Shown one piece after another: positions 47,288 through 57,754 of a DNA stretch of 64,000 nucleotides. Both the position numbers and the translations under genes were made by a program. Origin of the DNA: Psoroptes ovis (Eukaryota; Arthropoda; Arachnida; Sarcoptiformes; Psoroptidae); assembly GCA_002943765.1 (NCBI GenBank), contig PQWQ01000027.1:558001-622000 (forward strand), in the 5' to 3' direction. Position 1 is the first letter of the stretch, and each line of letters starts with the position of its first letter. The notes below the pieces were generated by a model. It was given only the letters and a program-made list of their open reading frames with translations, was not told the origin of the DNA and did not search any database.

Positions 47288-47712
47288 AAATATTTTTTTT
47301 CTAAAAAATAAATATTTCGACTCATTTACGAAAAATAATTCATCTTTGACTGCAAAAAATGTTGGATGAAAAATTTCAAAAATATGAAAACATTGATCAT
47401 GTTTGTATGATCAGGTCTTTGGCTGTTGTTGTTGATAATTCAGGGCAATTTATTTTTGAATCAATCGAATCAAATCAAAACAAAATGATTTTGATTTTTT
47501 TGATTTTTTTTACCCTCAAATTTACTTTCCTTGTTCTTTTTTTTCAAATAAATTTAATCATATTAATAACACTGTCATTGATCATGATTTGTAATTTGTA
47601 AAAGTTAATAATGATTACACTAATGATTACAATCATTTCACAAGATTTACAAGATCAAATGATTGTACAAAATGACCATTAATAATAACATATTATTTGA
47701 CATTTCAAATAT
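47288..47712. other. Gene-free spacer between MITE copies 2 and 3
   Basis: 425 AT-rich bases; the 80-codon plus-strand frame at 47359-47601 is hydrophobic, low complexity and has no homologue I recognise. Nothing supported. Confidence 0.6.
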
Positions 47713-47792
47713 TTAAGTTGTCCGGAAAGTTTTTGCCGATTATATCGTAGAAAATTATTAGAAAATCGGCAAGAACTTTTCGGACAGCCTAA
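47713..47792. mobile_element. Mariner-like palindromic MITE, copy 3
   Basis: TTAAGTTGTCCGGAAAGTTT to AACTTTTCGGACAGCCTAAT, inverted ends of about 28 bp. Subtype A core GATTATATCGTAGAAAAT. Confidence 0.88.
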
Positions 47793-50700
47793 TAATAATA
47801 AATGATTTTTTTGCTGATTCATTTGTTTTTTGTTTTTGTCAAAAAATTGGAAAAATTTCAGTTCAATGCCAAACAAATCAACACAACACACAACACAAGC
47901 TCCATATTTAATCGATTCAATCGATAATTATCATCATCATCATTCATTATTATTTGATAATTAATGACAATTGAATCAATGTTAATTGATCAAAATGAAA
48001 AATGTTCAGACATTTTTTCTTGAAAAACAATTCAAAAATTGTCAAATTGTAACAAAAATTGGCTGAAATTTCAGTCAATTTTTGAATTGAATCCTGATTC
48101 ATTAACTTTTACAATTATTCGTGGCTGAAAATTGCCAAAGATGACTACGATTCATATGCAAAAATAGATGCATGAATGTAGCAGCAATGTATGCATCTAA
48201 TTATTTATTCAAATTTGAATAATTTTAATTAATTTTAAAATTTTAAAATTTCAAAATTTTCAAAAACAAATGACTAAACTAATGAATGATTGAATTAATT
48301 ATTTTTTTAAACATTGATTTACATTTAAATTCATTTTAATTCATTGAAAATTGAAGAAAATATTGTTCGAGGACCCAAGTGACAATGATCATGAATCAGT
48401 GATTTCAATTAATTTCAATGTTTTCCTAGTCATTTGCCAGCAATTGTAATGAAAAGGAATAAAACAGAAATTGATTGAAATCTCGAATTTCGTGATTTTC
48501 AACGATTAAACTTGTATTTGTTTAGGTTCGATTGAATGAAAAATCACATTTTCCATGACATTTGCATTGACAAATCATTCCGACCGATTTGCTGTCATTA
48601 AAATATCGCTGAAATGTTCACCAATGTTGAAATATATGTATTTACAAACCCATGAAAATATTTGATCATCCGATGATCATCATCCATTTTGTTACTTTTT
48701 TTTGCATCTGAATCAATCTGATTACATTGTCATTATCATCAATAATCGATCATATTTTTCATGGTTTCTTTTTGGTTGGAAATTTTCTTCGATTTGCGTT
48801 GATTCCATCAATTCCTTGTGTATTTTGTATTTCTTTTAGCATTCATTTGCTCCAAAAGACATTTCAATTGATATATTTTTGTGTTGATACAGGTTCTGTC
48901 ATATTTATTTTTGTATGTTTTTTCAATTTTTCGGTTCATTTGATTTCTGGCCCATAGAAACAAAATATTGTCAAAGCATTGTCGTTGAATACAAAGAATA
49001 CAAATTCATGATACAAAATTAATCCCTTGAAAAAATATATTTGTTCGATGAAATTCAATGTATGAAAATCGATGAAAATATTTGCAGAAGAAATGAATGA
49101 ATGAATGGTAAATTATGAACAATTTGAAATTATCCAACTTGAAACATTTGTTTTTTGCTTTGAATTGTAACATGGAATAATACAATTGTATGGATTTGAT
49201 TCCATTCGTTTTATGTCCGAAAAATTGAAGAAAATCATCACCACAATTGATGATGATGCAAAATACATTTAAAAAATGTCACGAATATCATCGAATTTCA
49301 TTTCATCATTTGTGTCATTTGAAAATGAACGGGATTCAATGAGAAAATGAGAAATCAAGAAAACTGAACAACTACTTGTTCTTCAAATGTAATTTCACTG
49401 TATTTTCTGTCGATCAAATTTTCCAAAATTTCAAAAGAAAAAAATGTTCAATTTCTAATTTATTTTAATTGAAATTATCATCGATATGAGAAAGAACATG
49501 AAAATTGAAACAAAATACATCTAAAAACTCAATTAAAATATATCATATCTTAATTAAAAAAAAATGAAATGAAGAAAACTTTGTTCATTTAATTATAAAA
49601 AAATTGAAATTAATATGTACATAATTTCACTTCATCATGTGAAACTTCCAGGGGTTCGGTTCAATTACAATTTCGATTCGAGTCTCAGCATCGATTTCAT
49701 CAAATTCTTAGTCTCAATTTCAACTTCAACTTTGATTTCATTTCTTATTATATCATTCTTCAATCAATGATTGAATTGAGTCGATGATGATGATGATCAT
49801 TCAAGTATTCATTCATCATCATTCCATATTCATCAATACTTATATTCATTCATGTATAAACATTACATAAATTATTATTCGTATTTCATGTATTTCGTGT
49901 ACATTCATCGATATATTCGTGAAAATTTTAATTTAAATATCATTTCCAAGTTGAATACATACACATGAATTGCTTAATGATGATCATGATGATGCTAAAT
50001 ATGAGTTCTAATTATTATTTTAGAAAGAATTGTATCGAAATCAAACTGATACACGGGCAAATTCTCCTCATTTCTTCTCGATCAATGAATAATTGGAATC
50101 ATCGAATCAAACGAATCATTGTTTGAAAATTATTATTTGAAAATCATTCATTGAATTAGATTTGAATTCAAATAATGCTTCTTTGAAGATAGTTTTGAAC
50201 CATTTGAAATTCATTCTTGTTCTTTGAATCTTGTATATTTAAATACCATCATTATTCATTCATGAAATTGATTTGTTTTGTTTCGCTTTGTTTATTTATC
50301 TGTTCATTCATTCATTAATTCTTGTTCATGATTTGATTAATTTAATTTGTAAAAATACAAAAAAAATTTTAAAATTTTTGAAAAATTTCTGAAAATTGAA
50401 TTCAAATATTGATTCGCTGATTCATTAAAATTTTAAACAGGGAAAATTATTTCATTTTTCTTAAGAATACAAATCACTGACACTTGATTTACATGAAACG
50501 TCTTGTCTTCAGACATTTTGGATTTCGTTTTCTTAGGAATATTTGAAGCTTGAAAGTTTTCAATTTGAAATTCTTGCACGAACATCGAGAGAATCGACCT
50601 TATTTTTCTTAAAGAATTCTTCGATATTTCTCACATTGAAAAGCGCTGAAATGTACCATAGATTTCCCCGTAACAAAAAGACCCTATTAGAACCCTGAAC

Positions 50701-50994
50701 CCTATTAGAATCGCAGGAATTTTATGCCTCTCTCTCACCCTTGTTTGTCAATCAAATGTCAATTTTTGAAAAAAGAAAAATTGTGAAATTGAAATGTGTG
50801 AAAATGTTTTACGTAAAGATAAAACAAAGACAGAGATGGTTTTGGCTTGAAACAAAGCGTTTGACACTTTAAACATTTTCTACCCGAACAAAAAATCACG
50901 CTAAATCTTTGAAATATTCTGGTATTTCTATTATTTCCATTATTTCTATTTTTGACTATTTTGATAATTGAAAATACATTCCCATGGATAAATA
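47793..50994. other. Gene-free AT-rich segment, 3.2 kb
   Basis: No gene supported. Includes a GAT microsatellite near 49784-49800 and a short duplicated phrase AACCCTATTAGAA at about 50683-50712. Short frames are hydrophobic simple sequence. Confidence 0.6.
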
Positions 50995-51075
50995 TTAGGT
51001 TGTCCTGAAAGTTTTCGCCGATTTATTAAGTGAAAAACATGTGAAAATCGGCAAAAACTTTTCGGACGACCTAAT
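50995..51075. mobile_element. Mariner-like palindromic MITE, copy 4
   Basis: TTAGGTTGTCCTGAAAGTTT to AACTTTTCGGACGACCTAAT. Central sequence TTATTAAGTGAAAAACATG, distinct from subtypes A and B. Confidence 0.88.
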
Positions 51076-52233
51076 AGTTTAATGTCGAAATTTTTTCCCA
51101 TTGTGAATATTTCAACAATTTCAACTCCTCTTTCAACAAAAGTTGGCTTCCCCTCCATTATCGAAACACAATGTGTTTTTTCCATTGAAATTGAAAAAAG
51201 TTTTGGTTTCAAGTTTTCTTTCTTAGAAAAATTCCAAAAATTTCCCGTAAAATTTCGAATGATCTGCATTTAATTGGCCTAAATTGGTCCATGGAAATGG
51301 TTTTTTATATCAAAACACAAGAAAACATATCATTAAACAAGTAAATAAGCGATTCATTTCAGTGTTGAAATTGTTCTCGAGTTCATAAAACTACAAATAA
51401 ACAAACAAGACCACTAATAATAATAATCCATGGTCCATAATCAATCATTTTTTTTATTCTGATCATTTATCAATGACCCAAAATGAATTATTACAAGTGA
51501 TTCTTCGGTCGGTTGATCACAACAATTTTACATACTCCAATTGTGTACGATCTCAGAAAATATTACTCATTAATCACAACGAGATAACGAGAATATCATT
51601 ATCATTATGACCAAAATGACCAATTTCGTGGTTATATTATTGAATATAATGAGTACATTCATTTTGCCAAAAAATTCTCTTGAATTAATCAAATAAATAG
51701 ATGGAAACTTGTCAAATTGACTGATTAATTCTGGTCAAGTTTCAACTGGACAAAGCTCTTTCAATTTTCTTTGAATTCATTTTCAATGAATGATTACAAA
51801 TGGAATACGATTCTGAATTACGATTCCGAATTCACGAATCATTCATTTATTCTTGAAATTCTTGAATTATTGACCATGAAATTTGTTTGCGAATGTTGCC
51901 ATGTTCTCTTTGAAATGATATTTGGATGCCATCAAATTTCTATTTTTGTGTTCAAGTTTTGACTATTTCGAGTCATTCATGCTTGAAATTTCTTTGAGAA
52001 GGAGAAAATTCTTTGGAGAAAATTCAAATTCTTGAAGACTTTCACAGCAACCAAGGCATATTTTGTCTTGGAAAATCATAAGAAATTAACTCTTGTTTCA
52101 ATTCACCATATTCAATTCCTTTATTTATTCCTATTATAAACAATTCAATTCAATTGAAATGAATTTTCAACAATCTTCCGAACAATTATTTTTGATCCAT
52201 AATTTCTCATAGCATATTTTGAAAACTTGAACA
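51076..52233. other. Gene-free AT-rich segment, 1.2 kb
   Basis: Unique AT-rich DNA between MITE copies 4 and 5. No supported gene or repeat. Confidence 0.6.
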
Positions 52234-52315
52234 ATTAGGCTGTCCAGAAAGTTCATTTTGCTTAATCAATAGAGTTGCTCATGAAAATCGGCAAAAACTT
52301 TTCGGACAATCTAAT
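52234..52315. mobile_element. Mariner-like palindromic MITE, copy 5
   Basis: TTAGGCTGTCCAGAAAGTTC to AACTTTTCGGACAATCTAAT. Carries the subtype B core (AATCAATAGAGTTGCTCATG) in the opposite orientation to copies 1 and 7. Confidence 0.85.
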
Positions 52316-53640
52316 ATTTTGAAAACTGATGTTTTCTTTCATATTTGCTGCGATGACAACCGTATAAACAACAACAAATGATGACAATGGAATTATTATT
52401 ATTTGTTATTATTAAACAATAATGATTCTCCAAGGAATGCTTTGCTCTTATTCTTATTTCCACTGTCGTAATTCTTCGTTATCAAATGTGTCATTTGAAG
52501 CAAAAATAATAAGAAAAGATGCAAAAAAATAAAAATGTCAACAATAAACGGACCAAGTGGCTGAAATAACGAAGAATTATTATTTAAGTCCTCGTGTGTT
52601 TAATTTAGCGCAGTTTTAGCTGTCATTGAATAATATTTGTGCTGGTGTGTTCCAAGTTTTCAACCTATTAAATTATTCAATAAACACCGAAAAATACTGG
52701 AGAAATATTGAAAAATACAGAATTATTTAAATTCCTGGCCCACGTGGACTCAAAATACTTTGTGAAAATTGTCAAAATTAATTGAAATTAACATACATTT
52801 CATTGAATATGATTATTGTTGTTTGATTTCGCATAATTTCTTTTTTTTTTTTTTTTTGATTATTATCAAATAATTACATCTTTGGTTCTACGAATTTATT
52901 TATATTTTTTCTGACATTTCCTTGGAACAAAATTCAATGAAAATCACATGATTTGTCCTCCATTCTTCGGTCGAAACAAAATTTTCAATTTATATTCATA
53001 TGCCAATCTTTGATGTGTACCATCTTTGAAATTTATATAAGTTTTACCTGTGTTTTCAGTGATGATGATGAAAATTTTTGAAATAATAATAAAATATTTA
53101 TAATTTTTGTAACAAAGTATAAAGTTTCAAGTATTTTTTCTATTTTCTTTGGAATATTCTTTTCAATTTCAAAACAGTTCTTAGCATCATAATGATAATG
53201 ATAATGATGATTATAATTGAAACTTGTACATTCATTCAATGAAACATTTATTTTTAAACATTCATTTTGATTCATTGTAAAACATTGAATCGAAACATCT
53301 CAATGCCCCGAATATTTGTACGTCATTGAATATTTGATATTGTTCATTATTTAAAAATGAAATAAAATGAAATAAATGGAAAATAATGAAATGAAAATGA
53401 ATTTTGAATTCAATTCAATTCAAATCAAATGAAATGAATTATTTGAACAAAAATTCAAAAACACATTGTTTATTATGAATGAATGAATGAATGAATCATG
53501 ATCATTATTATTTTATTATTATCATTATTATTATTCTGTTGTTTGTTTTGTATTCTTTAAATTTCATTTTATATTCCTTTGTTTGTATGTCTGTTTCAAC
53601 AAGATTTATAAATTATTTAAATATTACAAGAGATTTTATA
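52316..53640. other. Gene-free AT-rich segment, 1.3 kb
   Basis: No gene supported. Contains a poly-T run near 52841-52858 and an ATAATG microsatellite near 53190. Confidence 0.6.
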
Positions 53641-53724
53641 TTTAGGTTTAGTCCGGAAAGTTTTAGCCGATTATTTCGTAGAAATCAATTCGAAAATTGG
53701 CAAGAACTTTTCGGACAACCTGAT
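53641..53724. mobile_element. Mariner-like palindromic MITE, copy 6
   Basis: TTTAGGTTTAGTCCGGAAAG to AACTTTTCGGACAACCTGAT; subtype A core ATTATTTCGTAGAAAT. One extra base pair group in the left end (GGTTTAGTCC). Confidence 0.82.
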
Positions 53725-54819
53725 ATTTATTTTTATTTTATTTTTTAAATATTTATTTACTTTTCCATTTACTTGAATCTTTTCAATGATTTCAAGAATT
53801 CAAGAATCCAAAAAATGAAGAATTTTTACTTGAAAAATTTATTTTGAAAATTTTCAGGCGAAATTTCAAGCAGAATTTCACTTAAACTACACAGAGAAAC
53901 ACACATGAAATATTTAATATGAATTTAAAGTGAATGAATATCAGTCGGACCAAATCACATGCTTGTTAGACCCTGTACTACATGGTACTACATTGTTTGA
54001 AAAATTACCTTAAGGGTAATTAATATTTTATTATCATTATTTTTTTCCATTTTATTTTATTTAAACGAATAAATAATATTAAACATTTATAAATGATATT
54101 ATAAGATATCATATCATATCATATGTACTTTGATCTTGTATTAAAGTTTTTGTTTTTTTTTTTTTTTTTTTGAAAAAATGAAAATTCTATGACGCTTCCA
54201 TGAATTATAAATGAAGAGACATTGAAATATTAATAATTTCAAAAACAAGATTTAAATCAATTTTATAATTAAAATTTATGAATTAGATTGAATCAAATTA
54301 GATTTTCGCCTGCTTCTTTATTTTGCTTTAAAATGTGTAGTCCAATGATTTACCTTACCAGGCCTTACATTTGTTACGGTCAACAATACTATTTATAATT
54401 GACTGAAGCCACATCAATTCATTTATTTTGAAATTACACAACTAAATTATTCAAATTTATTCAATACTGAATATTATTTCGGAACAAATTAATTCAATTT
54501 ATAGATCAATACTTTGCTCCAGAATCAATGTATGAATGTTTTAGAGCTAATTCAGTTCGTATATTCATAAATAGTCATGTAGATATTCAAAGATAATCAA
54601 AATTATGATAATACAAAAGTTAATAATGAATATTTCTGAATATTTTGAAATTCAATATTGAATGTTGTTGTTGTATTCAATTCGATGAAATGTGATAATG
54701 TTCTTGTTTTGCCATGATTATTCAATGATAAATGAATTTCTTATGTATTTATTTATTCATTCATTTACTTAATTCATTCATCTATTTGCTTCAAACATTC
54801 GTACGTTTACCATTTACCA
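53725..54819. other. Gene-free AT-rich segment, 1.1 kb
   Basis: Unique AT-rich DNA with a TCATA run (54106-54122) and a poly-T run near 54153. Nothing supported. Confidence 0.6.
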
Positions 54820-55006
54820 CAGTCATTCTCAACCGGTGTTCCGCGGCACTTTAGTGTTCCGCCAGATTCCAAAAATGTGCCGCCAAATTTCGGAAATCTA
54901 ACTCATTCCTTTACTATTCCCTTACTTGGTGTGCCGCAAGATTTTGGAAATAAAGGCTTTTCTTTTTTTCAGTGTGCCGCGGCGAAAAAAAGGTTGAGAA
55001 TGACTG
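54820..55006. mobile_element. hAT-type MITE, 187 bp, intact ends and TSD
   Basis: Left terminus CAGTCATTCTCAACC and right terminus GGTTGAGAATGACTG are perfect 15-bp inverted repeats. Flanking 8-bp direct repeats ATTTACCA (54812-54819 and 55007-55014) are identical: the 8-bp target-site duplication of hAT elements. The CAG(T/G)..TTCTCAACC terminus is the well-known hAT/Charlie-type end. The interior is GC-richer than its surroundings with repeated GTGCCGC(C/A)A phrases, no coding capacity. Confidence 0.93.
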
Positions 55007-55108
55007 ATTTACCATTTACAATCATTGAAAATCATTAACATCATTCCCTGTTTCGACATTCCAGATGTTTATTATTATTATTATCAATGTGTTAGTATTA
55101 TTTAAATA

Positions 55109-55188
55109 TTAGATTGTCCGGAAAGTTTTGGCCGATTTCCATGAGCAACTCTATTGATTAAGCCGAATGAACTTTTCGTACAACCTAA
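55109..55188. mobile_element. Mariner-like palindromic MITE, copy 7
   Basis: TTAGATTGTCCGGAAAGTTT to AACTTTTCGTACAACCTAAA; subtype B core CATGAGCAACTCTATTGATT, nearly identical to copy 1, 38 kb away. Confidence 0.88.
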
Positions 55189-55403
55189 ATAATTTGTTTT
55201 TTATTTTTTTTCGGTACACACAAATATTTTACAAATGCAAATATATTCATTCATTTATTTATTTATAAATTATACAACATCAAAAACAAGATAATAAAAA
55301 TGTGTTGATAATTCCAAATATATGAATGAATGAATGACAAGAATTTTCTTCAAATTACAATCATCATTACTTTGTTAGTGTAAATCATTAGCATTATTAT
55401 TAT

Positions 55404-55484
55404 ATTAGGTTGTCCCATAAGTTTTTGCCGGTTATATCGTAGAAAATAAATGGAAAATCGGCAAGAAATTATGGGACAACTCAT
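55404..55484. mobile_element. Mariner-like palindromic MITE, copy 8
   Basis: TTAGGTTGTCCCATAAGTTT to GAAATTATGGGACAACTCAT. The ends differ from the other copies in the same way on both sides (CCCATAA / TTATGGG), so this copy kept its symmetry through a compensated change. Subtype A core GGTTATATCGTAGAAAAT. Confidence 0.88.
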
Positions 55485-56057
55485 TATTTTGAACAAGTAA
55501 ACATTTGAAAAAATAGAAATATTTTTGTTTTGGTTAGGTTGTAATCTTCAATTCAAATCTTATACATTTTTTTCACAGTGGTTTTCAATGATTTTTCAAG
55601 GCTTTCTTTGATTCTAAGATTTTGATTCGCAGTGAATCGGGACCACGAAGACAAGTTTCTTGGTCCAAAGATCTTTGACAAACTTTGCCTTGAATCAAAC
55701 ACTGATAATGATGTTGAAATATGAAATGACATTATTTTTGCATTTCGCACATTTGTTTGTTTGTTTGTTCAATGTATTTGTTCAAATTCAAATTCATGAA
55801 TGTGAAAAATTGAAAAATGAAACACATTTGTCCACAAATTTGGTGAATTCGCGGTGGAAAAAGTGAAAATATGTTAATTCAACACCAAGAAGCAATCGGG
55901 GAAAAAATCCTGAAAATTACAACGAAAATTCCGTTTGTTTGTTTGATTTTCTTACAATATATCACCATTATATATGTTTATCACCATTATCATCACCAAA
56001 TATTATTATTTTCATTTCAATCATTGAATGAATGAATAAAAATAGAAAATTTTTTTT
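55485..56057. other. Gene-free spacer
   Basis: 573 AT-rich bases between MITE copies 8 and 9; short opposing frames only. Confidence 0.6.
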
Positions 56058-56139
56058 ACTAGGTTGTCCGAAAAGTTTTTGCTGATTTTTCAATTATTTT
56101 CTACGATATAACCGGCAAAAACTTTTCGGACAACCTAAT
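56058..56139. mobile_element. Mariner-like palindromic MITE, copy 9
   Basis: CTAGGTTGTCCGAAAAGTTT to AACTTTTCGGACAACCTAAT. Core is subtype A in reverse orientation (ATTTTCTACGATATAACCGG). The outer 20 bp are perfectly complementary. Confidence 0.9.
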
Positions 56140-56394
56140 GAAAATTTTTCTATATTTATTTTAAATAATAAGTATTGAATCGAGGTTCTTACTAAGAAAT
56201 ATTTATTTATTTATTTATTTCATTTGACAATATAATTCTGCAATGACCAAAAATCTTTGGTCATTTGCTGCTATAATGATCATTAGTAATATTATAAAGA
56301 ATTGAAAATGGAATTTGAATTTATTATTATTCGTTTCAATTCGTATTTTCCATTGTGAAATGAAATAAAATAAATCAATTTCAATGTAGAAAAT

Positions 56395-56475
56395 ATTAGG
56401 TTGTCCGAAAAGTTTTTGCCGATTTTCAAATGTTTTTCAACGAGTAAATCGACAAAAACTTTTCGGACAATCAAA
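56395..56475. mobile_element. Mariner-like palindromic MITE, copy 10
   Basis: ATTAGGTTGTCCGAAAAGTT to AACTTTTCGGACAATCAAAA; core AATGTTTTTCAACGAGTAAA, closest to copy 4 in reverse orientation. Confidence 0.87.
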
Positions 56476-57754
56476 ATACATTGACCAAAATGTCTTTGTT
56501 TTTTGTTTCAATTTTGAATTCAAAATTTCTCAAATTCAAGATTCAAAATTCAATTTCTACCATTATTGATAATTGAATTTTTTCGACATTTCCAAATATT
56601 ATTAGATTTCTTATGGTAAAAAAACCAAAACCACAGAAAAATATTCAAATCTTTGGCCCACAAAACAAAGATGCCAAAGACAATACCCAAATAAACCAGA
56701 CCAAACATATTCAGCACTTTTTTCCACATATGATAATAAGCATTTTATTGCCATTATTAGATCGAAATTTCAGATTATTATCACCATTATCGCCATTATC
56801 ATAATTATCTTATTATGTATAAACAAATGACCACGAAAAACCAATGAAAAATCAATGATTCCGACCAACCAAATATCGATTTTGAATTTTTTTTTTGTGG
56901 TGCGTTGATCCGTTAATCAATCAATGATAATTGAATAAAAGCTAAAAATAAGCTAAAAGTGAAAATTGTGCCAACCAAACTTAAAAATCGATCTGGTACT
57001 TGTGTGTATGAGACAAAAATATCTTTATTATTAGGTCGAAATAAAAAATAGAAAATAAATTATAAATTATTGTGTATTTTCATTGGTGGTGATATATGGT
57101 TGTAGTCTTATAACATTGTTTTTTGCTGTGTTTTCTATCGTTTTATTTGCTGTGTATGCATGTATGTGAATGTATACAGTGATTAAAGTTTTAATTTGTA
57201 GTTTTAAAGTTTTATTTCGTAATTTTACAGCGACAAATTCCTATTGAAAAGTACGAAATTTAATTTTAAAACTCTGAATTTTAAAACTTAAATCACTGTT
57301 ATAATGAAAAATAAAAACACTAATCGATTCATATTTTTTTTTCATACATAAATATTCATTTCAATTGTTTGTTTGCTGATTCTGATATTTTGAGATAAAT
57401 AAAATATTCGCATTCAAGGGTTGTATGTGTGTAAGAGTTTTGTTAAAAATATGACAGAAAATTATATTAAAATAAAATATTTATTAATTGTTTATTGATG
57501 CTGAAGATTTCTCTTCTTTTCACTAATGAATGATGAATGAATGTGTTCAATATTATGATAATAATGATTGTATTATGGGGGATGCATTTAATTTTTAAAA
57601 TATTTAAATGTCAATAGGTGTTTGTGAGTATGGTGTATGTGTGTGTATTTGCATGAATGTATGTAATGTATAATGTGTGTTAATTGTCTCAATTTAAACG
57701 AAAAAAAAATATGATTAAGATGATGATAATGATGATTATTGTTATTATGATTAT
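56476..57754. other. Gene-free segment left of GLYR1, with one Tc1-like MITE
   Basis: About 1.3 kb including the 3' flank of GLYR1 (minus strand). Contains the inverted-repeat element at 57175-57300 and GTGTGT-like simple sequence near 57630-57680. No gene seen. Confidence 0.6.
57175..57300. mobile_element. Tc1-like MITE, about 125 bp
   Basis: Left end TACAGTGATTAAAGTTTTAA and right end TTTTAAAACTTAAATCACTG are imperfect inverted repeats; the pairing extends about 45 bp inward (left ..TTTTATTTCGTA, right TACGAAATTTAATTTT..). The left terminus TA-CAGTG is typical of Tc1/mariner ends and TA target site. The right TA is displaced by one base (CACTGTTA). No coding capacity. Confidence 0.75.

Noticed and set aside
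50946..51269. 107-codon minus-strand frame
   Set aside because: Spans MITE copy 4; repetitive and without a domain.
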